NCBI RefSeq assembly: GCF_051297175.1
Contig: NZ_JBINNY010000001.1
Coordinates: forward strand, 930,001 to 994,000
Reading direction: 5' to 3'
From: Dryocola sp051297175
Lineage (GTDB): Bacteria > Pseudomonadota > Gammaproteobacteria > Enterobacterales > Enterobacteriaceae
DNA length: 64,000 nt
The notes beneath the pieces were generated by a model that did not search any database, was not told the origin of the DNA, and worked only from the letters and a program-made list of their open reading frames with translations. Positions 1 through 9,000 of this stretch are shown here, piece after piece. Made by a program: the position numbers and the translations under genes. Within the stretch, counting starts at the first letter, position 1. Every line of letters begins with the position of its first letter.

Positions 1-369
1 AAACTTAATGACCTCGGCGAGCGTTTCAACATTCTCAGCCGCCTCTTTCGTTACCCGAATAGCCAGGCGACCCACGCCTTTAATTACGCCGCCTATCACC
101 GGGATTAGCGCAAACAGCAGGATCGTCAGAAACACCCACTCGCTGGCGCTTTCCCGTTTACGGGGATCTTTCGCAAGCCCCATAGAAACGGCGATCAGAT
201 CCCGCACTGCCGTGACGTCACCGACCAGCGGGATCATGCCGATCGCCGCATCGACAATAATCTGTCCGATGGTCTGCTTTTCATTAAACGAGCCCTGAAG
301 AGTTCCCCAGATCCACTGTCCGGTTTCAAGGCTGGTTTCTTTAAACCACGCCACCCCCGGCATATTCAT
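1..369 (-). CDS. Partial VgrG-linked putative T6SS effector (N-terminal part)
   Basis: An open frame of 123 codons runs from an ATG at 369 to the window edge without a stop, so the gene continues outside. The ATG overlaps the vgrG stop in an ATGA arrangement and has a GGAGG ribosome site six bases upstream inside vgrG, so the two are translationally coupled. The protein begins MNMPGVAWFKETSLETGQW. It has two hydrophobic stretches, about residues 34-66 (containing DAAIGMIPLVGDVTAVRDL) and 78-100 (VFLTILLFALIPVIGG), separated by a short basic stretch. Genes placed directly after vgrG in enterobacterial type VI clusters usually encode the toxin carried by that VgrG, and N-terminal hydrophobic, glycine-rich modules are common in such proteins. 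The toxic domain would lie C-terminally, outside the window. The effector role is inference from position and N-terminal character only. Confidence 0.65.
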   Translation of the reverse strand, partial: MNMPGVAWFKETSLETGQWIWGTLQGSFNEKQTIGQIIVDAAIGMIPLVGDVTAVRDLIAVSMGLAKDPRKRESASEWVFLTILLFALIPVIGGVIKGVGRLAIRVTKEAAENVETLAEVIKF

Positions 370-2909
370 TCAACACCTCCGCTGTGTTTCGCAATCAGCG
401 CATCAATATCGGCTTCATTCAACGAGGTTCCGATAAATTGCTGATTATCTTTATTATCTTTTCGCAGATAGCTTCGCGAGTCTGGGCCGAGCTCAACCTG
501 TATCTCTCCGGCTGGAACATCCTCAAGATGCAGGTATCCGGCACCGTCGAGCGTTCCCGTTCGCACCGAGCCATCCGCGAGCGTTGCGGTGAAAGGTGCT
601 CCCACAACCGGGGCATCGTCGTGATAGAGATACTGCATCAGTGCCTCGGTGCTGTCTTTTACCGGGTCAGCGAGCCACGGGATTTCCGGCGGCAGTGAAG
701 CGCTCCCCGCCGCCATCGTCCGCTTCACCCTGCGCATATAGGTCGCCGTGGTGCCGTACTCCACCTTCCCCGCCTCAAGCTTCAGGTAACTGCCGCCGCC
801 AATCAGCGTGATGCGCTTCTTGCCGGCAAACGAGATGTCGCTTTCTGAGGTCATGGTCAGCTTTTTCTCAGCAAACAGGCGCATACTGGCGTTCTGCGCC
901 TGCACGTCTATCGGGCCCTCGCTGGCCTTCAGGCTCAGCTGCCCGGTGCGGGCAAACATCCCCAGCTTTTCCCCGACAAGCGCCGTCATATTCCCCATCA
1001 CGCCGACGCTGATATCGCCCCCGGCGTTGATGGCGACGTTTTTCGCGGCCGCTATCTGCATGTGCTCGCCGCTGGTGAAGGCCATGCCTTCCGGAGCGGA
1101 AAAAAGTATCGCTTGGTTAAGCGGCTTCAGCCTTTGCTCAAACATCGCAATCTGGCTGTCGATATCCGCCTTCAGCGCCTGCGCCTGCTCTGCGGCCATC
1201 TCCAGCTGCTGCAGCTGCCGGTTGAGCCGGTCGATTTCCGCAAGCGCGGCGTCCATGTCCAGCGCTTCGCCCTGGGCTTTTGGCTGCCCGTCCGCGCTAA
1301 TAAACAGCCCTTTCCCGGCGCGGATGGTGCCCCGCTCGTCGGTGCGCAGCTCGGCGCCCGCGCCGCGCGGCCTGCCCTGCGCGTCCACGATATGCCCGGT
1401 GTTGAGCTGGGTTTTTCCGTACTCCGTGGCGAGCTTGATATGCTCCTCGCCGCGCCTGTCCTCCATCCGCAGCTTGTTGTTGGCAGGCGTCCTCAGGACG
1501 TTGCGGGTGTGATTGTCGCGGTTAACGAGGTCGGGGTGTGCGGAGTCGTGCATGGCGTGGGAGATGTACGGCAGGTCGATGTCGCCGTTGCCGTAGGCAA
1601 TCGCCACCCCGGTGCCGTCGGTAAGCGGCATGTGCCAGCCGTACCGCTCTCCGGCATACGGCTTCGCCATGCGCAGCCACAGATAGCCGTAACCCTGCTC
1701 GCTGTCGTTGCGGTCAAAGTCCAGCCTGACGCGGTAGCGTCCGTGCGCATCCAGGTGCGCGTAGATGTCGTTTTTCTCGCGGCTCTCAACGCGGGCGGGC
1801 AGCGTGCCGTGGATTTCCGGGCGCGCGGGTCGGTACGGGCGAAAGCAGTAGCGCTCGGTGTAGGGCTGGCCCCACACGCAGACGCGCAGCCGCGAATCGC
1901 GCGCGCCGCTGAAGGCCACCATCGTCGTCACCACGCCCTCTTTCAGCGCGGAAATCACGTTGCCCTGCGGCTCCAGCACCTGGCCGGGCGTGAGGAGCGA
2001 GGCGTTGCTGAACAGGCGGACGCGGGCAGATTTGTTCAGCTCGCGCTCGTGGTGGATGCGGGCATAGAACGCGCCGCTTTCGGTTTCCGGCTCCGGGTCG
2101 CTGTCATCCCCGGCTTCGCGGTAAGGGGCGGCGTAGCGGTAGTGTTCTCCCGTCGTCGCCGCATGATTGCGAACTGAAACGACCGCATCCAGCGGCGTGG
2201 CGGCGGTGCGGTAGTTGTAGTCACGCGTGGCGACAGTGCCGGTGACCACATGATGCGAGGTGCGCACGCCCCACACCGATTCCGCCGCACCGTCGTACAG
2301 GCCGGACGGCTCGCCGTAGGGCAGTTTCACATCAAAGACGTACTGCCTCTGGCTGTCGGCAAAAATCACCGTTTCCAGCGCCGTTGCCGGGTTCATTTCA
2401 AAGCGAAACCAGATGCCTACCTCCGCAAGAATGCGGCGGACAAATCCGAGGTCGGTTTCGCGCCACTGGGTGATGACTTCGCGCGGCGGGTAGTCGCGGG
2501 AGAGGCGGAATTCAAAGTCCGGGCCTTCCAGCCCGTGGGCGCGCAGCACCTGCTCCACCACCTGCGGCACGGAGTCATTCTGGTATACGGCGCAGCGGCG
2601 GGTGCGGGAAAGCAGGGCAAGGCGGGGTTCGAGAATGACGGAATAATGCGCCTGGTCGGCCGAGGTTGAGAGCCATTCCAGGCGGGTGATAATGCCGTGC
2701 ACCGTTTTGCCGTCGCGCATGCTGAAGGTGGCAAACTTCATCAGCGCCTGTTCGGGCCGCAGGTTGCCCTGCGGCGAGGTGAACTCAATCGCCCAGCGAA
2801 ACGGTTTGCTTAACGCTTCCCGGCCGCGAAAGCGCAGCACCTCAGCCGGGAAGTCTCCATTGCAGATATCCAGCGCATAGCCGGACGGTGAACCAGCTCG
2901 TGTATTCAC
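366..2909 (-). CDS. vgrG: Type VI secretion spike protein VgrG with C-terminal TTR-like extension
   Basis: This 847-residue protein is the trimeric needle tip (TssI) of a type VI secretion system. The first 500 or so residues have the gp27/gp5-like VgrG layout, including WRETDLGFVRRILAEVGIWF near residue 160 and the OB-fold region with YRVRLDFDRN. A DUF2345-type beta-helix spans about residues 530-740. It is interrupted by a heptad-like coiled coil (ALAEIDRLNRQLQQLEMAAE, about 555-600). From about residue 766 a transthyretin-like module (APVVGAPFTATLADGS ... GYLHLEDVPAGEIQVEL) is appended; such extensions bind cargo effectors in characterised VgrGs. The start is GTG at 2909, with AAGGAAGGAAC just upstream. 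The stop overlaps the start of the downstream effector-like gene. No other tss genes are present, so this is either the edge of a T6SS cluster or an orphan VgrG island. Confidence 0.93.
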   Translation of the reverse strand: MNTRAGSPSGYALDICNGDFPAEVLRFRGREALSKPFRWAIEFTSPQGNLRPEQALMKFATFSMRDGKTVHGIITRLEWLSTSADQAHYSVILEPRLALLSRTRRCAVYQNDSVPQVVEQVLRAHGLEGPDFEFRLSRDYPPREVITQWRETDLGFVRRILAEVGIWFRFEMNPATALETVIFADSQRQYVFDVKLPYGEPSGLYDGAAESVWGVRTSHHVVTGTVATRDYNYRTAATPLDAVVSVRNHAATTGEHYRYAAPYREAGDDSDPEPETESGAFYARIHHERELNKSARVRLFSNASLLTPGQVLEPQGNVISALKEGVVTTMVAFSGARDSRLRVCVWGQPYTERYCFRPYRPARPEIHGTLPARVESREKNDIYAHLDAHGRYRVRLDFDRNDSEQGYGYLWLRMAKPYAGERYGWHMPLTDGTGVAIAYGNGDIDLPYISHAMHDSAHPDLVNRDNHTRNVLRTPANNKLRMEDRRGEEHIKLATEYGKTQLNTGHIVDAQGRPRGAGAELRTDERGTIRAGKGLFISADGQPKAQGEALDMDAALAEIDRLNRQLQQLEMAAEQAQALKADIDSQIAMFEQRLKPLNQAILFSAPEGMAFTSGEHMQIAAAKNVAINAGGDISVGVMGNMTALVGEKLGMFARTGQLSLKASEGPIDVQAQNASMRLFAEKKLTMTSESDISFAGKKRITLIGGGSYLKLEAGKVEYGTTATYMRRVKRTMAAGSASLPPEIPWLADPVKDSTEALMQYLYHDDAPVVGAPFTATLADGSVRTGTLDGAGYLHLEDVPAGEIQVELGPDSRSYLRKDNKDNQQFIGTSLNEADIDALIAKHSGGVE

Positions 2910-2969
2910 AGTTCCTTCCTTAGAAACGGCTTGTCCTTAACTCAAACTGGCGAATGGTTACACGATTTT

Positions 2970-2990
2970 ATCCCTTATTCCATAAGGGAT
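2970..2990. other. Short perfect palindrome between ndvB and vgrG
   Basis: A 21-base inverted repeat (ATCCCTTAT, central TTC, ATAAGGGAT with one ambiguous centre) lies in the 106-base gap between the glucan synthase stop and the vgrG start. It could fold as a weak hairpin or bind a dimeric regulator. It has no good T-run on the minus strand, so I do not call it a terminator. Confidence 0.35.
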
Positions 2991-3015
2991 ATTTAAGTTT
3001 CTGCGATAATCCTGC

Positions 3016-6000
3016 CTAAACCTCAATCTCCACCGTATGCCACTGCCCGTCGTCAGTTAGCGGGATGCGGTCGTCGGGGAGCGGGCTGTCGTCCAGCCTG
3101 ACGGCGTAGCCGTTTGCGCCGTGGGTGACGTTGATTTGATAATGGCTGCCGCCGTGCTGATAGACCATGCTCACCGACGGCCAGTCCGGCGGCAGGAGAG
3201 GGCGCACGGATATCGCCTGGCCGTGGCGTTCGATGCCCAGCAGCGTTTCTACGATCAGCCGATAGGCCCAGCCCGCGGAGCCGGTGTACCAGCTCCAGCC
3301 GCCGCGTCCGGTGTGCGGTTCTACGCTGTAGACGTCGGCGGTCATGACGTAGGGCTCGACTTTGTAGCGTTCTACCGCGTCGCCGTCGAGGGCGTGGCTA
3401 ATCGGGCTTATCTGCGACCACAGCCGCCACGCGCGTTCGACGTTGCCGCTGCGGGCGAAGGCCATCACCGCCCAGATAGCGCCGTGGGTGTACTGGCCGC
3501 CGTTCTCGCGCACGCCGGGCAGGTAGCCCTGAATGTAGCCGGGGTTCGGGCCTTTGCCGTTAAACGGCGGGGTGAGCAGTTTGATGATGCCGATATCGTC
3601 GTCCACCAGCCGCTCGTCCAGCGCATGCATCGCCTGGGCGCAGCGTTCCGGGCTGCCCGCGCCGGAAAGCACCGACCAGCTCTGGGCGATGGCGTCAATC
3701 TGGCACTCGTTCGCGGTGTGCGAGCCGAGCGGCTCGCCGTTGTCGAAGTAGCCCCGGCGGTACCACGCGCCGTCCCATGCCGATTCCTCAAGATTTTTTT
3801 GCAGGCCGCTGGCCTCTTTGCGGCACAGGCCGGCGATTTCGCCGTCGCCGCGGCTGTCGGCAAGCTTCGCAAAGCGCTGGAGAATGTCGTAGAGGAAGAA
3901 GCCGAGCCATACGCTCTCGCCCTTGCCCTCCAGCCCGACGAGGTTCATGCCGTCGTTCCAGTCGCCCGCGCCCATCAGCGGCAGGCCGTGCTGCCCGAAG
4001 CGCAGGCCGTGGCGCAGGGCTTTTACCCCGTGCTCCCACAGCGTGCCTTCGACGGCGCTGATGACCGGCTGTTCGTAGGCCGACTCTTCGCCGGGCTGGA
4101 GCTGGCGGCCTTCAAGGTACGGCAGGCGGTGTTCGAGCACGCCGGTGTCGCCGGTGGTTTCCACATAGTGGCAGATGGCGAGCGGCAGCCAGAGGTAGTC
4201 GTCGGAGCAGCGCGTGCGCACGCCGTTGCCCAGCGGCGGGTGCCACCAGTGCTGGACGTCGCCCTCCACAAACTGCCTTGAGGCGCAGAGCAGGATCTGA
4301 TCGCGCAGCCGCTCGGGCGCGGCGTGGCTTAAGGCGAGGGTGTCCTGAAGCTGGTCGCGGAAGCCAAACGCGCCGCCGGACTGGTAGTAGCCGCTGCGCG
4401 CCATGATGCGGCAGGCAATCGTCTGGTAGAGCAGCCAGCCGTTCGCCAGCAGGTTGACCGCCGGGTCGGGCGTGGTGACCACGACTTTATCCAGCAGGCC
4501 ATGCCAGTGGCTGTGCACGTTAGCCAGCTCCTGCCGCGCCGTTTCTTCGTCAAGGAACTGGCCGACGAGCGCCTCCGCGTCGTGGACGTTTTGCCCGATG
4601 CCGAGCACGAATACGAAGGTGCGCTGGTCGCCGTCGATAAGCGTCGTTGCGGACTGCACCGCGCCGCACGGGTCAAGGCCCGCGCCGGTTTTATCCGACA
4701 GCATGCGCTGCTTCATGGCGGCCGGGTTGCGCTGCGAGCCGTTGCGCCCAAGGAACTCGCGGCGGTCGCCGGTGAACGAGCAGTGAACGCCCGTCACCGC
4801 GAAGAACGCCGTGCGCTCCGAGCCGCTGCTGCTGTAGAAGTTGTTGGCGAGAACGCCGCAGCCGCGCGCCACCGTGGAAGGGCGGGTGACGACGTGCATC
4901 GCAGACTTGCTGCGGGATTCGCCGAGCGTCCATTCCACGAAGCCGGTGACCGAGATTTTGCGCGTGCGGCCCGACGTATTGCTGAGCGTCAGGATGGCGA
5001 TTTTCACCGGGGCGTGCTCCGCCACGAGGATGGTCAGCTCGCTGTCGATGCCGGTTTCGCGGTGGGCGAACACGCTGTAGCCAAAGCCGTGGCGCGACAG
5101 GTAGTGGCCGCTGCCGCGCACCGGCAGGGTGGTTGGCGACCAGACCGCGCCGCTCTCTTCATCGCGCAGGTAGTAGGATTCGCCGCTGCGGTCGCTGACC
5201 GGGTCGTTTTCCCACGGCGTGAGGCGGTATTCGTGGGCGTTTTCAAACCAGGTGTAGGCCTGGCCCGCCTCGGAGATGACCGTGCCGAAGCTGGCGTTCG
5301 CCAGCACGTTGGACCACGGGGCCGGGGTCTGGCCGCGTTCGTCGAGCGAGATCTGGTATTCGCGCCCGTCCTGCGAGAAGCCGCCCCGCCCGTTGAAGAA
5401 CACCAGCGGGTCGGTGTCCGGCCGCCACGGATCGTGCTCGTTGGCGGGCAGGCCGGCGGTTGGCACAAACGCCTGCTGGGAGGAGGTGGTTGGCAGGAAG
5501 CGCTGGTTAAGCTGCTCTTTCAGGCCGCCGGAGCGGTCGTCGAGAACGATTTGCGCCACGCTCAGCAGCAGCAGGCGATCTTCTGCCGACATGTGCTCGC
5601 CGTTGCGCACGAAGATGCCGCCCGGCTTGTCCATCTGGCTGGCCTCGGAGCCTGCGACGATCAGGTCGACGATCTGGTTTTGCAGCTCCTGCTGGTAGCC
5701 GCCCTGGCTGTCGTTGAGGATCACCAGATCGACCGCCAGCCCTTTCAGCCGCCAGTAGTGGTGCGCCTGAATCAGGGTGGTGATCAGCAGAATGCTTTCA
5801 TCGCTGGTGACGTTGAGTATGACGATCGGCAGGTCGCCGGAGATCGCCCAGCCCCACAGGCCGGACTGCCCGCGACGGTTGCGAATAATCGTTTTGGCCT
5901 CCGCGCGCAGTTCGGGACCGGGGAACAGCACCGCGCTTGCCAGGCGGTTGAACAGCGTGGCGTCGTCTTCGTTGGCGTTGATCTGGCGCAGGACGATTTG

Positions 6001-9000
6001 GCTGTGCGACCAGGCCAGCTCAAACACGCGGTCGGCTATCGGGTGGTCGCGGTATTTTTCCAGCAGCGCCTGGCCCTGCGGGCGGGTTTCGGCGGCACCG
6101 TAGATGATGTCGATGATGACCGGCACGCCGGGCTGTAGCACCAGCGACTGGCGGATGGAGAGAATCGGGTCGAGCACCGGGCCTGCGGTGTTGCTGAGCG
6201 GGCCGTTTTGCTCCAGCGCAAGGGCGTTGGCCGGGGTGCGCCCGCGGCCCAGGAACTTCGCCCGGTCGGTTTCGAACGAGGTGACGAGCGGCGTCTGGTC
6301 ATGCACGACCATCATGTGGAACATCCACGGGCAGCGTTCTTCCGGCGCGCGCGGGCGGCGGTGGCAAAGTATCGCGTCGTGATCCGGCACCAGCTCGGTC
6401 TGCACGAACAGGTTGCTGAACGCCGGGTGTGCGAGGTCGCTGGTGGCCGGGGCGAGCACCACTTCGGCGTAGGTGGTCAGCTCCAGCGTGCGCGGCTGGC
6501 GGCTGCGGTTGAGCAGGGTAACGCGCCGCAGTTCGATGTCGTCTTCCGGCGAAACTACGATCTGCGTTTTGATGTTCAGCGCGCCTTCGGTGCGCTTGAA
6601 CTCCACGCCCGCGTCGGTAAACACCACGTCGTAGAGGTTGGCGGGCTCGCCAATCGGCTGCCAGGTGTTGCTCCACACTTCGCCGCTTTTCGGGTCGCTG
6701 ATGTAGCAGAACGCGCCCCAGCTGTCGCAGGTGGTGTCGCTGCGCCAGCGGGTCAGCGCCATGTCTTTCCAGCGGCTGTAGCCGCCGCCGGACTGGGTCA
6801 TCATCAGGTGGTAGTCGGCGTTCGCCAGCAGCTGAACTTCCGGGATCGGGCTGTCGACGTCGGTGAATTCGCGTAGCTCATACTGAACCGGCTGGAGCAC
6901 CCCTTCGTGGGATTCAAAGTGGCGGCGCGGGCTGTAAAGCTCCACCGCGTCGGGCACGCGTTCCTGCAACAGCAGGCGAGCGGACTGGAACGCCGGGCTG
7001 GACATAAATCTGTCGACCATCGGCGCGTCCTGCAATACGTGGGATAACGCCTGGAACGCCATGCCCTGATGGTGCGCCATCCACGAGCGCACCACCGCGT
7101 ACATCTGCCCGCTGGCGAGCCTTGACGGCGTGTAGTCCAGCGCCTCGTAGAAGCCGTATTCCCCGCGCGCGCCGTTGCGTTCAAGGGTGGCCAGGTTGTC
7201 GCAGGCTTTAAGCGGTGCGACGGTGAGCGCCATCAGCGTGGCGTAAGGGGCGATAACCATGTCGTCCGCCAGCCCGCGCCGCAGGCCGAGTCCCGGCACG
7301 CCAAAGGCGTGATACTGGTAGTTTTGCAATGCGTCGAAGGAGTAGTAGCCGGATTCGGAAATCCCCCACGGCACGCCGCGCTCTTTGCCCCAGTCTATCT
7401 GCCGGTTGACCGCCGACTGGCTCATCTCTTCAAGCAGGCTGCCGGGGTAGGTCGGCATGACGAGGTTCGGCATCAGGTATTCGAACATCGAGCCGCTCCA
7501 GGACATCAGCGCGGTTTCGTTATTGATGGTGGTGAACAGGCGGCCCAGCGCGAACCAGCTTTTTAACGGCAGCTGGTTGGTGGCGATCGCGAAGAAGCTG
7601 GTGAGGCGAATCTCCGACGGCAGCAGGTCGTAATGGCTGTTGTCGAGCTTGTTGTTGTCGCAGTTGTAGCCGACGCTGAGCAGGCTGGTGACCTCGTTGT
7701 AGAGGAAGGTGAAGTCCATGCGCGCGTGCTCGGTGAGGCGCTGCTCCAGCTCGGTGATGATGTCCAGCCGCGTGCGGGCCTGGCGAATGGCCGATTCTGA
7801 CGGCGTGCCTTCACCGGTGTGTTTAGCCTGGGCAATCTGGCTTAACGACGGCAGATTTTCTTCGCTCCAGTCCTGCGGCAGCCAGCTCAGCAGCTGGGTC
7901 CATTCGTGGCAGAGGATCACCAGCTGGTGCTGAAGATGGTCAACCCAGCGGCGGATCTGGCCCTCTTCGTGGCTGCACAGCGCGTGCAGGCGGTTGCTCT
8001 GCGAGCGCATGTTTTTAAGCTCGGGGAACAGCAGCGCCGGGTGAAGCGACGTCGCCGCGCTACAGTGTTTGCGGAACTGGCGCAGCGCGGTGGGCGCGCG
8101 CTGGCCCCACACTTTTTCCAGAATGCGCAGCGTGTCGTCAAGCCCGGCCAGGATTTGCGTGCAGTCGAGGATCGGCTGGCTGCGAAGCTGGGTGAGGCCC
8201 GCCGCCAGCGTCATCAGGTGCCCGGCCATGTTGCCGCTGTCCACGCTTGAGATGTAGCGCGGGTTGAGCGGCTGCAGGGTGCGCGTGTCGTACCAGTTAT
8301 AAAGGTGCCCCCGGTAGTGCTCCATTTTGTCCAGCGTATCGAGGGTGAGCGTGATGCGTTGCAGCATTTCGCCCTGCGGCAGGTAGCCGAAGTCCCACGC
8401 CGTAAGGTTCGCCATCAGCGACAGGCCGATGTTGGTCGGCGAGGTGCGGTGGGCGATGACCGGCTGGGGGATTTCCTGATAGTTGTCCGGCGGCAGCCAG
8501 TGCTCTTTCGCGTTGGCGAAGGTTTCGAAGAAGGCCCAGATCTCTCGTGCGGTCTGGCGCAGAAGCTGCTTCTGCCCGGCGTTAAGCGAGTGCGCCTGGC
8601 GCGACGGCTGGCGGCTCAGCCAGCTTAACAGCAGCGGGGCGAGGCACCAGACCGCGCCTATCGGCAGGGCGAAAATCAGCAGCATCGGCGCAAGCCAGGC
8701 GGTCAGCGCAATCAGCGCCACGCCCGAAGCGACGTTCATCCACATCGCCCGGTAGAAGCGGAGCGGCGAGGCTTTGCCACCGGCGGGACTCTGGTCGAAG
8801 CTGGCCCACTGGTTGAGGTTGCGATGGCTGACGCCAAGCCGCCAGAGCGTGACGGCAATGGCGTACAGCGAATAGCCCGCCTCGTGCGGCAGCGTGATGA
8901 AGCCGAGGCCGACGCGGGTCAGGCGTTTAAGCGCGCCGCCGGTGACCAGCAGAACGTGCTGCACGAAGGGCCGCCTCGGCGGTTTGTTAACCAGATCCTG

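Noticed and set aside
1062..2177. 371-codon plus-strand frame antisense to vgrG
   Set aside because: Compositional shadow of vgrG with no recognisable family.
4501..6138. 545-codon plus-strand frame antisense to ndvB
   Set aside because: It is a shadow of the GC-rich glucan synthase gene: low-complexity Ala/Arg/Val-rich protein, no ribosome site, no domain. The same applies to 3121-4281, 6208-6876 and 9256-9780.
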